64,000 nucleotides of DNA from Methanolobus mangrovi (GTDB lineage: Archaea; Halobacteriota; Methanosarcinia; Methanosarcinales; Methanosarcinaceae), in contig NZ_CP133594.1 of assembly GCF_031312535.1 (NCBI RefSeq), positions 1 through 64,000 on the forward strand. Reading direction: 5' to 3'. Under the pieces are notes generated by a model. It searched no databases and was not told the origin of the DNA. It worked only from the letters and a program-made list of their open reading frames with translations. A program made the position numbers and the translations under genes. This document shows, piece by piece, positions 47,022-57,254 of the stretch; the stretch's first letter is position 1; every line of letters begins with the position of its first letter.

Positions 47022-48212
47022 ATGAGGGTTTATGATAAATCAGTAGTTAAAGTAAATGCAAGCACTGAGGGCGGAAAAGTGGTTCTTGATGCAGAAGGTC
47101 CGTTAGCTCCGGTTGCACGACCAATCTTAAAACGTATCAACAAGATTTTCCAGGAAGAAAAACCGATATATGCGGATGATGAAAATATTATATTTTCAAC
47201 ATGGGCTCCTCCGATGCCAGGTGGGGTTTTCAACAGGATGATCAGTGCACAGGTAGCTTCTATTCTAAAGAAGAGAGTGCCTGACCAGTTCTCTATAGGT
47301 ATTACGACTCACTGCCCTTATGATTGTATTCACTGTGGTGCGGCTGGCACTGTGGCTGATCCCATCCTGACGGCTGATGAGATCAATAGCTCTATACAGC
47401 AGGCGATCGATCTTGGTTCTTATTACATAGCTTTTGATGGTGGAGAGACCCTTCTCAGGAAAGATCTTGAGCAAATGGTGGCACAAGTTGACAAGACTCG
47501 TGCAATCGCTACGTGTTTCACATCAGGTTTCAGTTTGACTGAACAAAGGGCTAAGGATCTGAAATCGGCAGGTCTTTTTGCTGCACACATGAGTCTTGAC
47601 AGTCCCAATGAGGCCGAGCATGACCGTGTCAGGGGAAGGGAAGGCGCTTTCAAAAATACTGTGGATGGTATAAAGCACATGGTGAATGCAGGTGTCCTTG
47701 CAGATCTCTTTGTGGTGGTATCTCCTCATAATATCGATGACCTCGATGGTTTCTACAACTTTGCAGCAGACATGGGTATGCAGGAGATGTCCATATATGA
47801 GATCATAGCTGTTGGACGCTGGATGGACCATGAGGATGAGGTCATGACCTCTAAAGACGTTGATCGTCTTGGCAAGTTCCAGGTTTCGATGAATAAAAAA
47901 GAGGATGGTCCAAGGGTAACTTCCTTCCCTAACTTCATGGGTCCTGATGAGTTCGGATGCTTTGCAGGCAGGAGATGGATGCATGCAACAGCCGGCGGGG
48001 ATATTCTTCCATGTGCATACACTCCTCTCTCATTTGGAAATATACGTGAGGAAAAGCTTGCTGCAATATGGGCCCGGATGGGTCAGCATGAAGCATACAA
48101 GTGTTCCGCTGAGTACTGTATGATGCGCAACCCTGAATTCAGGAATAATTACATTCACACTATTCCAGAAGGAATCCAACTTCCGCTAAGGCTTGATAAA
48201 TCTATGCATTAA
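47022..48212 (+). CDS. Radical SAM protein of unassigned function
   Basis: The 396-residue protein has an N-terminal domain of about 95 residues (VVLDAEGPLAPVARPILKRI), then CPYDCIHCGAAG (CxxxCxxC), FDGGETLLRKDLEQM, SLDSPNEAEHDRVRGREG and a C-terminal region with Cys in DEFGCFAGRRWMHAT, LPCAYTPLSFGN and EYCMMRNPEF that could bind another Fe-S cluster. AGGTGA precedes the ATG at 47022. It lies 25 nt after the prenyl synthase, so a shared pathway is likely. It is not AhbC or AhbD by its motifs. A role in methanophenazine assembly or cytochrome/heme chemistry is speculation. Confidence 0.85.
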   Translation: MRVYDKSVVKVNASTEGGKVVLDAEGPLAPVARPILKRINKIFQEEKPIYADDENIIFSTWAPPMPGGVFNRMISAQVASILKKRVPDQFSIGITTHCPYDCIHCGAAGTVADPILTADEINSSIQQAIDLGSYYIAFDGGETLLRKDLEQMVAQVDKTRAIATCFTSGFSLTEQRAKDLKSAGLFAAHMSLDSPNEAEHDRVRGREGAFKNTVDGIKHMVNAGVLADLFVVVSPHNIDDLDGFYNFAADMGMQEMSIYEIIAVGRWMDHEDEVMTSKDVDRLGKFQVSMNKKEDGPRVTSFPNFMGPDEFGCFAGRRWMHATAGGDILPCAYTPLSFGNIREEKLAAIWARMGQHEAYKCSAEYCMMRNPEFRNNYIHTIPEGIQLPLRLDKSMH

Positions 48213-48349
48213 TCTATCTTAATTGTTATTAGTTATAATTATTGGAGAATCACTATCCAAAGATGACATTGGGAATATTTAATGGTGGGTAATTTCTGCC
48301 ATCTTAATGATAAATCATTACGATTTATGGCTCGCTAGTATCTGGAAAA

Positions 48350-48366
48350 CCGAATACTTTATATGT
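48350..48366 (+). promoter_or_regulatory. TATA box for the ATP synthase operon
   Basis: AATACTTTATATGTGAG, about 75 nt before ahaH. A start near 48385 would leave a leader of about 45 nt ending in GAGGAT before the ATG. Confidence 0.5.
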
Positions 48367-48430
48367 GAGTTAGCAATAGGAGATGATGATTTATTCGGGA
48401 TAATAAGCAATTCATCACATGAGGATTAGC

Positions 48431-48757
48431 ATGGCCAAAGAAAAAATCTTGTCGGAAATCAAAGAGGCAGAAGACAATGCACGAAAAATGGTTGACGACG
48501 GTAACAAAAGAAAAAATGACCGTATCGCCAGTGCACGTGCCGAGGCCAGAGAGATCATAAAACAGGCCGAGGTAGATGCACAGAAATCTGCACAAAGTGC
48601 AATGAAATCTGCAGAAGAGTCTATCGCTTCAGATAAAGCAAAAATCATCGAGAATGGTGAGAATGAGGCTAAATTTATCGCCAGTTCCGCTTCATCAAAT
48701 GTCGATGAAGCTGTTAAAGTAATTATAAACGAGTTCGAGAGGGCAATACATGCTTGA
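48431..48757 (+). CDS. ahaH: A-type ATP synthase subunit H (peripheral stalk)
   Basis: The 108-residue coiled-coil protein ([20 protein letters not shown] onward, Ala/Glu/Lys-rich) pairs with subunit E to form the peripheral stalks of the A1AO ATP synthase. GAGGAT lies just before the ATG at 48431. It overlaps ahaI by 8 nt and is first of ten genes in the order H-I-K-E-C-F-A-B-D-G, as in Methanosarcina. Confidence 0.9.
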   Translation: MAKEKILSEIKEAEDNARKMVDDGNKRKNDRIASARAEAREIIKQAEVDAQKSAQSAMKSAEESIASDKAKIIENGENEAKFIASSASSNVDEAVKVIINEFERAIHA

Positions 48758-50702
48758 ACCAAAGCAGATGAGTCGTGCCGTAATTGTTGGCCATAAAAGT
48801 ATTTTTGAGGAAACGGTCGATGCTCTGCACAAAGCAAATCTGTTCCAGATCGAAGATTTCAATGAAGATGAATCTGGTCTCCGTATTGGCAGACCATTCG
48901 AAAATGTAGATGAAGTTTCCAAAAAACTGATCAAGATCAGATCGATTGCCAGTTTACTGGGTGTAAAAGACGTAGTGTCAAAAAAACAGGATAAAAAATC
49001 TGTTCTTTCAGCACTCGATGATACACTTAACAAACTGGATGCTGAGCTTGACGTAAAGGCTGAGCAGAAAAGTAAGCTTGAAGCAGAACTTAAAGAGATT
49101 GATTCTCTTAAAAAAGAACTAATTCCTTTTGCTAACATTTCTCTTGATTTTGACCTTTATCATGGCTATGAACACCTTTCTGTATTCTCCGGATACGTAA
49201 AGGAAGATGTTGGGGCTGCAGTTTCCAGGATAACCTCTTCATACGAGATATTCTATGATGCTAAAGAAAGTACTATGGTACTTTTTGTTACGAAAGACAA
49301 AGCTGCAGAGGTCGCTGATCTGCTTGCAGGATTTGCTTTCAGGGAACTCAGGATTCCAAACATAAGTGGAATGCCATCTGAGTCTCTTTCCCGCATCACT
49401 TCTAAAGAATCTGGATTGTTGAAACAGGTTGAAGCAATTGATGCAGAGATCGAATCTCTCAAAGATAAGTATGCTGAATTCATTCTGGCTAGCAATGAAG
49501 TCCTTTCAATAGAGGCTCAAAAGTCTGAAACTCCTCTTAAAGTAGCCACTTCAGACAGTACATTCATCATAGATGGATGGGTTCCTGAAGAGGATTATGC
49601 TGAACTGGAGCGTATAGTGAAAGCAGCTACAAACGGACGTGCATTCGTTTCCAAACAGGAAATGACAAAGAAAGATCAAAAGATCGTTCCAATAGAGTAC
49701 AATAACTCTAAAATGACCGCTCCTTTCCAGGAGATCATGGACCTCTATGCACGACCAACCTATAAGGAACTTGATCCTACCGCATTATTATTCATTTCTT
49801 TCCCGCTCTTTTACGGAATGATCCTTGGTGACATAGGCTATGCATTGATTCTTCTTGCAATGGCTATTGGTATCAAAAAGGCAATATCTTCAGATGCTAT
49901 CAAACCACTCATGAACATTCTCATATACTGTCAGATATCCACTTTGATATTTGGTGTGCTGTATGGTGAGTTCCTGGGATTCCCGCTTGCAAGTCTGCAT
50001 ACGGAACATGGTGTAACTGAAGGGTTGATTAAAGGATTCGAAACTGTAAATCTTTTAGCATCCCCGGTTGGAGATGAAATGATCACTTTCCCTGTTCACA
50101 GGACTCACCTTGTGATGACCATGATTATTGCAACCGCTCTGGTTGGTTTTATTCATATCAACATTGGTTATCTTCTTGGTTTCATTAATGAGAACAGGAA
50201 ACACGGAATCTCAGCAGCGATCTTCGAGAAAGGTAGCTGGTTTGTTATTGAAATTGGATTGATTTTGGCAATACTTGGATATGCAGCAGTGCTTCCATCA
50301 GTCACAACGATTCTGGGTGTTGTTGTATTCTTAATAGGACTCGTAATGCTTCTCAAAGGAGAGGGTATTAAAGGACCTATCGAGTTGCCTTCACTTCTCA
50401 GTAACTCACTGTCTTACACTCGTATCATAGCTGTAGGATTATCATCCATCTATATCGCTTCAACTGTCAACCTTATCGCTTTCGAGATGATCTGGGAGCC
50501 AGGAACGCCAATAGGTGGAACAACAATATTCGCAATTATCGTGTTCTTACTTGGACACGGATTAAATACTGCACTGAGTATAATTGCCCCCGGTTTACAC
50601 TCACTCAGGTTGCAGTATGTAGAGTTCTTCGGAAAGTTCTACGAAGGTGGGGGACGTAAATACGATCCATTTGGATATATTAGAAAATACACGGAGGAAT
50701 AA
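48750..50702 (+). CDS. ahaI: A-type ATP synthase subunit I (a subunit)
   Basis: The 650-residue protein has a soluble N-terminal half with two coiled-coil segments (about 85-120 and 220-260) and a membrane half of seven to eight helices (about 340-625), including [39 protein letters not shown] and [19 protein letters not shown] with the essential Arg of the ion path. It anchors the stalks and forms the ion channels against the K ring. Confidence 0.95.
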   Translation: MLEPKQMSRAVIVGHKSIFEETVDALHKANLFQIEDFNEDESGLRIGRPFENVDEVSKKLIKIRSIASLLGVKDVVSKKQDKKSVLSALDDTLNKLDAELDVKAEQKSKLEAELKEIDSLKKELIPFANISLDFDLYHGYEHLSVFSGYVKEDVGAAVSRITSSYEIFYDAKESTMVLFVTKDKAAEVADLLAGFAFRELRIPNISGMPSESLSRITSKESGLLKQVEAIDAEIESLKDKYAEFILASNEVLSIEAQKSETPLKVATSDSTFIIDGWVPEEDYAELERIVKAATNGRAFVSKQEMTKKDQKIVPIEYNNSKMTAPFQEIMDLYARPTYKELDPTALLFISFPLFYGMILGDIGYALILLAMAIGIKKAISSDAIKPLMNILIYCQISTLIFGVLYGEFLGFPLASLHTEHGVTEGLIKGFETVNLLASPVGDEMITFPVHRTHLVMTMIIATALVGFIHINIGYLLGFINENRKHGISAAIFEKGSWFVIEIGLILAILGYAAVLPSVTTILGVVVFLIGLVMLLKGEGIKGPIELPSLLSNSLSYTRIIAVGLSSIYIASTVNLIAFEMIWEPGTPIGGTTIFAIIVFLLGHGLNTALSIIAPGLHSLRLQYVEFFGKFYEGGGRKYDPFGYIRKYTEE

Positions 50703-50706
50703 GAAA

Positions 50707-50940
50707 ATGGTAACAGAAACAATAACCGCAATGGACCCATCAGGTTTAAAAGCAATTGGAGCAGGAATCGCAGTAGGTCTTACAGGACTCGCATCAGCTC
50801 TTGCAGAAAGAGATATCGGTAGTGCAGCTATCGGCGCAATGGCAGAGAATGAGAGTCTTTTCGGTAAGGGTTTGATCCTGACCGTAATTCCAGAAACAAT
50901 TGTCATCTTTGGTCTGGTAGTTGCACTGTTGATTAAATAA
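50707..50940 (+). CDS. ahaK: A-type ATP synthase subunit K (proteolipid c)
   Basis: The 77-residue two-helix proteolipid (GLKAIGAGIAVGLTGLASAL and LILTVIPETIVIFGLVVALL) has the ion-binding Glu in PET of helix 2. About ten or more copies form the membrane rotor ring. The ATG at 50707 follows GGAGG by about 9 nt. A perfect 10-bp hairpin begins directly after its stop codon and may raise its expression relative to downstream genes. Confidence 0.93.
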   Translation: MVTETITAMDPSGLKAIGAGIAVGLTGLASALAERDIGSAAIGAMAENESLFGKGLILTVIPETIVIFGLVVALLIK

Positions 50941-50966
50941 TTTAAGAGCGCATTTTCGCTCTTAAA
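50941..50966 (+). terminator. Intercistronic hairpin directly after ahaK
   Basis: TTTAAGAGCG (50941-50950) and CGCTCTTAAA (50957-50966) form a perfect 10-bp stem with a CATTTT loop, starting at the base after the ahaK stop and ending 18 nt before ahaE. It is not followed by a long T run, so an mRNA-stabilising, processing or partial-termination role is more likely than full termination. Inference. Confidence 0.6.
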
Positions 50967-50984
50967 TTTCCAGAGGTGTTGAGC

Positions 50985-51536
50985 ATGGGACTTGAAATTG
51001 TTGTAAAAGATATCATGGATGCTGCAAAGGCAGATGTTTCCAAATTGGATTCTGATGCAGATGCAGAGGTCTCCCTGATTCTGGACGAGGCTAAACAGAA
51101 TGCTAAAAGGATTATGGGTGAACGTCTTGCGAAAGCAGAAGATGATATTAAAAAGGTAAGACAGCAAGAAATATCCAGTGCAAATCTTGAAGTGAAGCGC
51201 ACATTGCTCAATGCACGCAAGGAAGTACTCGAAAAAGTATATGTCCAGGCTGTAGAAACCATATCAGCGTTTTCTCCTGAGAAAAACGAAGAACTTCTCA
51301 AAGAACTCATAACCACAAATGAAGCAAATGGTGCCAGAATTTATTCCAATGCTGAATCTGAGGAGCTCGTTAGGAAGTTATCTTCCCTCGAATACGCCGG
51401 TAATATCAATTGTCTTGGTGGCGTTATCATCGAGAATGAAGATGGTACTATCAGATTGGATTATACCTACGATGTTATCCTTAAAAGCGTGAATGAGCGT
51501 TTGTTGAAACAGACATCTGATATCTTATTCGGGTGA
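50985..51536 (+). CDS. ahaE: A-type ATP synthase subunit E (peripheral stalk)
   Basis: The 183-residue protein has a long N-terminal coiled coil (about 1-80) and a globular C-terminal domain (about 95-180, INCLGGVIIENEDGTIRLDY). It pairs with H in the stalk and binds A/B near the top of A1. The ATG at 50985 follows GAGGTG by 6 nt. GTG at 50976 lies within that site. Confidence 0.92.
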   Translation: MGLEIVVKDIMDAAKADVSKLDSDADAEVSLILDEAKQNAKRIMGERLAKAEDDIKKVRQQEISSANLEVKRTLLNARKEVLEKVYVQAVETISAFSPEKNEELLKELITTNEANGARIYSNAESEELVRKLSSLEYAGNINCLGGVIIENEDGTIRLDYTYDVILKSVNERLLKQTSDILFG

Positions 51537-51543
51537 TTTCTAA

Positions 51544-52620
51544 ATGCAGCTGTTGCAGAAATTTAAGCGTGGTAATTCCAAAAAATCCTCTTCAATGGGG
51601 CATGCAAACTACGCATACACTACAGCACGTGTACGTGCAATGAAAAGTAAGATTCTGCCAAGGGAGACCTATCCTCGGCTCATGAATATGAGCATTGATG
51701 AAATTACAAGGTTCATTGAAGAATCCGAGTATAAAGAGGATGTCGATGAATTAGCCAGGCAGTACGAAGGCGTAGATCTTATTGAGCATGCTCTTAACAG
51801 GAATCTTGCTGTAACCTTCACAAAATTACTTAGTATATCTGAAGGTGACGTGAATTTCCTTATTGGTGAGCAACTCCAAAAGTATGATATCTGGAATATA
51901 AAGACCATTCTTCGTGGTAAATACTGTAATGCTTCTACAGATGAGATCCTTGATGCTATTGTTGCAGCAGGAAGGTTAGGTTATACTTTCCTTTCAGAAC
52001 TGGCTGCAAAAGGTACATACGAGGAAGTCATATCTGAGCTTGCAAACACAGAATATTACTCCATACTGAAGAACTATGATGGTACAAATCTTTCGGATAT
52101 TGAGAATCAGCTTGATAAAATATACTATGTCGGGTTATTTGGTGCAATCGGTGAATCCAAATCCAAGGATCGCAAGCTATTTGCAGAATTTACCCGGATG
52201 GGCATTGATCTGAAAAACCTTATGACACTTTTCCGTTTGAAGAAATCCGGTATCACAGATCCTGAAATGATGGACCTGATGATTGATGGTGGACTCAAAT
52301 TGAGCCTTAAGGATATCCAGAAATTGTTACCTCTTTCATTTGCAGATTTTATCTCAGAACTTGAGAAGTCTCCTTATTGGGGTGTAATCTCAGATGTTGT
52401 AAGTCCGGATATGGTTTCGTTGATCGATGTCGAGAACCGACTGAAAAAACACAGGCTTAAATCTGCAGCAAGCTTTTCACATGTTTATCCGATCTCAATT
52501 GTACCAATTATGGACTACATGCTAAGCAAAAAGAATGAGATAAACAACTTGCGGATAGTAATACGTGGCAAAGCCGCCAACCTCGATGATGATATTATCA
52601 AGGAACAGTTGGTGATCTGA
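51544..52620 (+). CDS. ahaC: A-type ATP synthase subunit C (rotor-socket d)
   Basis: The 358-residue, mostly helical, three-domain protein ([20 protein letters not shown] near the start, [13 protein letters not shown] repeated-like motif and [20 protein letters not shown] at the end) forms the funnel linking the central stalk to the K ring. Its stop overlaps the ahaF ATG (TGATGG). Confidence 0.93.
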   Translation: MQLLQKFKRGNSKKSSSMGHANYAYTTARVRAMKSKILPRETYPRLMNMSIDEITRFIEESEYKEDVDELARQYEGVDLIEHALNRNLAVTFTKLLSISEGDVNFLIGEQLQKYDIWNIKTILRGKYCNASTDEILDAIVAAGRLGYTFLSELAAKGTYEEVISELANTEYYSILKNYDGTNLSDIENQLDKIYYVGLFGAIGESKSKDRKLFAEFTRMGIDLKNLMTLFRLKKSGITDPEMMDLMIDGGLKLSLKDIQKLLPLSFADFISELEKSPYWGVISDVVSPDMVSLIDVENRLKKHRLKSAASFSHVYPISIVPIMDYMLSKKNEINNLRIVIRGKAANLDDDIIKEQLVI

Positions 52621-52919
52621 TGGAATTAGCAGTGGTCGGAAGCGGCGAGTTTGTAACAGGTTTCAGACTTGCTGGTGTTAAAAAAATATTTGAAGTTAAT
52701 AATGGCGAACTTGAACTGACTGTAGAGAAAATACTTGGGGATCGAGAAGTCGGCATTCTGGTAATGCACGGTGATGATCTGATTAAACTACCGGAGATGT
52801 TGAGAAACACTATTAATGACTCTGTTGAGCCAACTATTGTGACTCTCGGGGGTAGTGGTCAAAGTTCGAATTTAAGGGAAAAAATAAAGCAATCGGTAGG
52901 TGTAGATCTGTGGAAATGA
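52620..52919 (+). CDS. ahaF: A-type ATP synthase subunit F (central stalk)
   Basis: The 99-residue protein has the CheY-like fold of subunit F ([57 protein letters not shown]). It binds subunit D in the rotor. It overlaps ahaC at its start and ahaA at its end. Confidence 0.92.
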   Translation: MELAVVGSGEFVTGFRLAGVKKIFEVNNGELELTVEKILGDREVGILVMHGDDLIKLPEMLRNTINDSVEPTIVTLGGSGQSSNLREKIKQSVGVDLWK

Positions 52920-54646
52920 AAGGTGAAATTTATCGTGTGGCCGGACCTGTGGTTACGATTATGGGTATCAAGCCAAAGATGTACGATGTGGTACATGTTG
53001 GTCATGAAGGTCTAATGGGCGAAGTTATCAGAATTGAACGTGACAAAGCTACTGTTCAGGTATACGAGGATACATCTGGTATCAAACCAGGTGAGCCTGT
53101 AGTGAACACTGGAATGTCTCTTTCTGTTGAACTCGGTCCGGGATTATTAGAAAGTATTTATGATGGTATTCAGAGGCCTCTGAAAGTACTTCAGGAAAAG
53201 ATGGGAGACTTCATTGACAGAGGAGTTACTGCTAACGGTCTTGACCGTGAAAAAGTATGGGAGTTCAAGCCAGTTGTATCAAGTGGCGACTCCGTAAAGG
53301 GCGGCTCCGTAATTGGTACTGTACAGGAAACAGAGAACATTGAGCACAAGATCATGATGCCACCAACAGTTTCCGGTACAGTTGAAGAAATAAAGTCAGG
53401 AAAGTTCAAGGTAGACGAAACCGTATGTGTCCTTACAGATGGCACTGAAATTTCCATGATGCAGAAGTGGCCTGTAAGAATGCCACGTCCAGTCGAGAAA
53501 AAGTTCATTCCAACAAGACCTCTCATTACAGGTCAGAGGATTCTTGACGGTCTCTTCCCTGTTGCAAAGGGCGGTACTGCAGCTATCCCTGGTCCATTCG
53601 GTTCAGGAAAGACAGTTACTCAGCAGCAGCTTGCAAAGTGGAGTGACACTGACATTGTAGTTTATATTGGATGTGGAGAACGTGGAAACGAGATGGCTGA
53701 TGTACTGAACGAGTTCCCTGAACTCCAGGACCCGCAGACCGGTCGTCCACTCATGGAACGTACAGTTCTTATCGCAAACACATCTAACATGCCTGTAGCT
53801 GCTCGTGAAGCATCTGTTTACACAGGTATCACAATTGCAGAATACTACCGTGACATGGGATACGATGTATCACTCATGGCTGACTCCTCATCCAGATGGG
53901 CAGAAGCAATGAGGGAAATTTCCTCAAGGCTTGAAGAAATGCCTGGTGAAGAAGGTTATCCAGCATACCTTTCTGCAAGGCTCTCTGAGTTCTATGAGCG
54001 TGCAGGTGCAGTAAAATCACTTGCAGCAGAAGAGGGTTCTATTACAGTTATTGGTGCAGTATCACCACCAGGTGGTGACTTCTCAGAGCCTGTTACACAG
54101 AACACACTCCGTATTGTAAAAGTGTTCTGGGCACTGGATGCAAAACTTGCACAGAGAAGGCACTTCCCATCCATAGACTGGCTTACAAGTTACAGTCTGT
54201 ACACTCAGGGTCTTTCCGACTGGTTCGCAGAGAACGTTGCACCTGACTGGGTACCACTCAGGGACCATGCAATGGAACTTCTCCAGCAGGAATCAGAACT
54301 TCAGGAGATCGTACAGCTCGTCGGTTCCGATGCACTTCCAGAAGACCAGCAACTGGTTCTTGAAATCTGCCGTATGCTCAGGGAATACTTCCTTCAGCAG
54401 AACGCGTTCCACCCTGTTGACACATACTGCCCATTCGATAAGCAGTACAAGTTGCTAAAAGCAATCTCCAAGTACAGTGACATGGCACAGGCATCATTGG
54501 AAGCAGGTATACCAATGAAGGATATCCTTTCAGTTGAGTCAAAGGACGAACTTGCCAAGGTCAAATTCGAGGAGAACTTCGATGATGCATTAAATGCTGT
54601 TCTGGATAAGATGGACAAGGAATTTGCAGCACTTGGAGGCAACTAA
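52910..54646 (+). CDS. ahaA: A-type ATP synthase catalytic subunit A
   Basis: The 578-residue catalytic subunit has the P-loop [11 protein letters not shown] (about 232-242), GERGNEM, the nonhomologous A-type insert (about 115-185), [20 protein letters not shown] and [10 protein letters not shown]. No intein interrupts it. GTG at 52910 is preferred as the start because GTAGGTG is 7 nt upstream and the encoded N terminus [15 protein letters not shown] matches the family. ATG at 52916 is possible. It overlaps ahaF by 10 nt. Confidence 0.97.
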   Translation: MEMKGEIYRVAGPVVTIMGIKPKMYDVVHVGHEGLMGEVIRIERDKATVQVYEDTSGIKPGEPVVNTGMSLSVELGPGLLESIYDGIQRPLKVLQEKMGDFIDRGVTANGLDREKVWEFKPVVSSGDSVKGGSVIGTVQETENIEHKIMMPPTVSGTVEEIKSGKFKVDETVCVLTDGTEISMMQKWPVRMPRPVEKKFIPTRPLITGQRILDGLFPVAKGGTAAIPGPFGSGKTVTQQQLAKWSDTDIVVYIGCGERGNEMADVLNEFPELQDPQTGRPLMERTVLIANTSNMPVAAREASVYTGITIAEYYRDMGYDVSLMADSSSRWAEAMREISSRLEEMPGEEGYPAYLSARLSEFYERAGAVKSLAAEEGSITVIGAVSPPGGDFSEPVTQNTLRIVKVFWALDAKLAQRRHFPSIDWLTSYSLYTQGLSDWFAENVAPDWVPLRDHAMELLQQESELQEIVQLVGSDALPEDQQLVLEICRMLREYFLQQNAFHPVDTYCPFDKQYKLLKAISKYSDMAQASLEAGIPMKDILSVESKDELAKVKFEENFDDALNAVLDKMDKEFAALGGN

Positions 54647-54647
54647 A

Positions 54648-56027
54648 ATGACCAAGGAATATAAGACGATTACAGAAATCTCCGGCCCATTGATGTTCAT
54701 CGAGAAGACAGAGCCGGTAGGCTATGGTGAACTTGTTCACATCAATCTTCCAGATGGTACAACAAAGAGAGGTCAGGTCCTTGATACCTCTGCTGACGTT
54801 GTAGCAGTTCAGGTATTCGAAGGAACAGGTGGACTGAATGAGGAATCCGGTGTAGTTTTCTCCGGTGAGACAATCAAGCTCCCTGTATCAAAAGACATGC
54901 TCGGTCGTATCCTTTCCGGTTCCGGTGAACCACTGGACGGTGGACCACGTATTGTTCCTGAAGACAGGCTTGATGTTAACGGTTCATCAATGAACCCATA
55001 TTCAAGGATGCCACCAGAGGATTTCATCCAGACCGGTATCTCTACAATTGATGGAACAAACACTCTCGTTCGTGGACAGAAGCTTCCTATCTTCTCTGGA
55101 TCAGGTCTTCCACACAACGAGATTGCACTTCAGATCGCACGTCAGGCAAAAGTACCAGGTTCCGAGGAACCATTCGCAGTAGTATTCGCTGCAATGGGTA
55201 TCACAAACGAAGAAGCCCAGTATTTCATGCAGGACTTTGAGAAGACCGGTGCTCTTGAAAGAGCTGTGGTTTTCCTTAACCTTGCAGATGACCCTGCTGT
55301 AGAACGTATCATCACACCAAGGATGGCACTGACAGCTGCAGAGTACCTTGCATACGAACACGATATGCACGTACTTGTTATCCTCACTGACATCACAAAC
55401 TATTGTGAAGCACTCCGTCAGATGGGTGCAGCTCGTGAAGAGGTACCAGGAAGACGTGGTTACCCAGGTTACATGTACACTGACCTTGCATCACTCTACG
55501 AGCGTGCAGGTGTTATCAAGGGAAGGAAAGGATCAGTTACTCAGTTCTCAATCCTTACAATGCCTGGTGACGATATTACCCACCCGATCCCTGACCTGTC
55601 AGGATATATTACAGAAGGTCAGATCGTAGTTTCCAGGGAACTTCACATGAAGGGTGTTTACCCACCAATTAATGTGCTTCCATCCCTGTCACGTCTGATG
55701 AACTCAGGTATCGGTGCAGGAAAGACCAGAGAAGACCACAAGGCAGTATCTGACCAGATGTATGCTGGTTATGCAGAAGGTCGTGACCTCAGAGGTCTTG
55801 TAGCCATTGTAGGTAAAGAGGCATTGTCTGAGAGGGACCAGAAGATTCTTGAGTTCGCTGACTTGTTCGAAGACAGGTTCGTTCGTCAGGGAAGAGATGA
55901 AGACAGGTCAATTGAAGACACTCTCACAGTTGGCTGGGACATTCTTTCCGAACTTCCTGAAGCCCTGCTTACCAGGATCGATAACAAGTATATCGACAAG
56001 TACCACCCTGCTCACAAGAGCAACTAA
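54648..56027 (+). CDS. ahaB: A-type ATP synthase regulatory subunit B
   Basis: The 459-residue non-catalytic nucleotide-binding subunit begins [17 protein letters not shown] and has [20 protein letters not shown] in place of a P-loop, [15 protein letters not shown], and [21 protein letters not shown]. It alternates with A in the A3B3 head. GGAGG lies 9 nt before the ATG at 54648. An in-frame ATG at 54594 is inside ahaA and unlikely. Confidence 0.97.
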   Translation: MTKEYKTITEISGPLMFIEKTEPVGYGELVHINLPDGTTKRGQVLDTSADVVAVQVFEGTGGLNEESGVVFSGETIKLPVSKDMLGRILSGSGEPLDGGPRIVPEDRLDVNGSSMNPYSRMPPEDFIQTGISTIDGTNTLVRGQKLPIFSGSGLPHNEIALQIARQAKVPGSEEPFAVVFAAMGITNEEAQYFMQDFEKTGALERAVVFLNLADDPAVERIITPRMALTAAEYLAYEHDMHVLVILTDITNYCEALRQMGAAREEVPGRRGYPGYMYTDLASLYERAGVIKGRKGSVTQFSILTMPGDDITHPIPDLSGYITEGQIVVSRELHMKGVYPPINVLPSLSRLMNSGIGAGKTREDHKAVSDQMYAGYAEGRDLRGLVAIVGKEALSERDQKILEFADLFEDRFVRQGRDEDRSIEDTLTVGWDILSELPEALLTRIDNKYIDKYHPAHKSN

Positions 56028-56044
56028 CTGAAAGGTGATTCAAC

Positions 56045-56662
56045 ATGGGCGTGAAAGATGTAAAACCAACTCGTTCAGAACTTATTGAATTCAAGAGAAA
56101 GATCAAGCTCTCTCAAAGTGGTCACAAGCTGCTCAAAATGAAAAGGGACGGTCTTATCCTTGAGTTCTTTGAGATCCTCAGCAAAGCAAAGGATGTCAGA
56201 ACAGAGCTGGATGCCGCCTATGAAGATGCTTCCCGAAAGATAGGTCTTGCAAATGCTGTTGACGGTACTATCACCGTTAAATCAACAGCTTTTGCACTTA
56301 AGAGCAAGCCGGAGATTGAGCTGGAAAGCCGTAACATTATGGGTGTAGTCGTTCCAAAGATCGAGTCATCCAGTGTAAAGAAATCCATTAACGAGCGTGG
56401 TTATGGTATTCTTGGTACCAGTTCATACACCGATGAGGCAGCAGATTCTTATGAGCACCTTGTCGAAAAGATTATCCTTGCTGCAGAGATCGAGACAACC
56501 ATGAAAAAGCTTCTTGATGATATCGAGAAGACCAAAAGGCGTGTCAATGCTCTCGAATTTAAGGTAATACCGGAATATCAGGAAGCAATGAGTTTCATTA
56601 GGCTCCGTCTCGAAGAGATGGAAAGGGAAAACACCTTCAGACTAAAGAGGATCAAGGGATAA
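56045..56662 (+). CDS. ahaD: A-type ATP synthase subunit D (central stalk)
   Basis: The 205-residue helical protein (VKPTRSELIEFKRKIKLSQS at the start, RRVNALEFKVIPEYQEAMSF near the end) forms the long coiled rotor shaft inside A3B3. AAAGGTGA lies 7 nt before the ATG. Base composition and start context match the rest of the operon. Confidence 0.95.
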   Translation: MGVKDVKPTRSELIEFKRKIKLSQSGHKLLKMKRDGLILEFFEILSKAKDVRTELDAAYEDASRKIGLANAVDGTITVKSTAFALKSKPEIELESRNIMGVVVPKIESSSVKKSINERGYGILGTSSYTDEAADSYEHLVEKIILAAEIETTMKKLLDDIEKTKRRVNALEFKVIPEYQEAMSFIRLRLEEMERENTFRLKRIKG

Positions 56663-56682
56663 TCCTTTGATATTCTTTTTTT

Positions 56683-56856
56683 ATGAATGATAATCCGGAA
56701 GATCGACCGAATCTGGTCGATCGATTTTTTCTTAAACTTCTTTTACCTGAAAATCTTGGCAGGATTTTGAGGTGGGCGTGGATCATCTCACTTTTGATGT
56801 TAGCGCTGGGGTATATTATAATATTTAGTACGATATCTGAATATCTTAACTTATAA
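56683..56856 (+). CDS. ahaG: Small membrane protein at the end of the aha operon (AhaG-like)
   Basis: The 57-residue protein has a polar start (NPEDRPNLVDRFFLKLLLPE) and one transmembrane helix (about 31-50, WAWIISLLMLALGYIIIF). It sits 20 nt after ahaD, the position of the small ahaG gene at the end of Methanosarcina aha operons, whose function is unknown. No ribosome-binding site is seen; a T-rich run precedes the ATG. A strong hairpin with a T run (56701-56730) lies inside its first 16 codons, so expression is probably lower than that of the core genes. It may act in assembly. Confidence 0.6.
   Translation: MNDNPEDRPNLVDRFFLKLLLPENLGRILRWAWIISLLMLALGYIIIFSTISEYLNL
56701..56730 (+). terminator. 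Intrinsic-type terminator hairpin inside the ahaG ORF
   Basis: GATCGACC (56701-56708) and GGTCGATC (56715-56722) form a perfect 8-bp stem with a 6-nt loop, followed by GATTTTTT. It lies 38 nt after the ahaD stop codon. Confidence 0.6.
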
Positions 56857-57254
56857 CCTCTATTTTTTGTATGCTTATGCTACTCCGTGTTTGTTCTCTC
56901 AGGTATGTGTAGAATTTGAACATTTGCAGCATACATGTTTTTTGTTTTGTTTTATTTTGTCATTATTATTTAGTCTAGTCCTGGTACTGGATATGTCATT
57001 TTATGTGTATTCGGCTTTGTAGGTCTGCTGTCATAAATCGGAATCATCTGGGCTATTTTAATGTATTCGCTTAATACGTGGCTGAACATTAATACAAATT
57101 CATGATTTTCATATCATCTGAATTCCGGGGATTTCTACAAAGCCGTTATTATTCTATTTTTATTCACATGAGCAACTTTATATCTAATTATATTAGTGTA
57201 ATAGCTATATATATTTAAATATATTTTTGTTGGTGAATTTTATGGTGATTCTAA
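56857..57254 (+). other. AT-rich intergenic region with 11-bp inverted repeats
   Basis: No gene is supported. T-rich runs at about 56938-56975 may end the aha transcript. CGGCTTTGTAG (57012-57022) and CTACAAAGCCG (57135-57145) are perfect inverted repeats bounding 134 bp. A TATATATATTTAAATATATTTT element at about 57205-57226 probably serves the giant surface protein gene. Confidence 0.5.
57012..57145. repeat. Possible MITE-like element bounded by 11-bp inverted repeats
   Basis: The ends CGGCTTTGTAG and CTACAAAGCCG are perfect inverses 112 nt apart. The inside has no ORF. GGCTTTGTAG-type ends resemble insertion-sequence termini, but no clear target duplication is visible. Confidence 0.3.

Noticed and set aside
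47022-48212. Assignment of the second radical SAM protein as AhbC
   Set aside because: Its N-terminal domain and the CPYDCIHCGAAG motif do not look like AhbC/NirJ, so proximity to the heme genes is not enough.
52910-54646. Possible intein in the catalytic ATPase subunit A, a known intein site in archaea
   Set aside because: The P-loop region is continuous and the length is normal at 578 residues.
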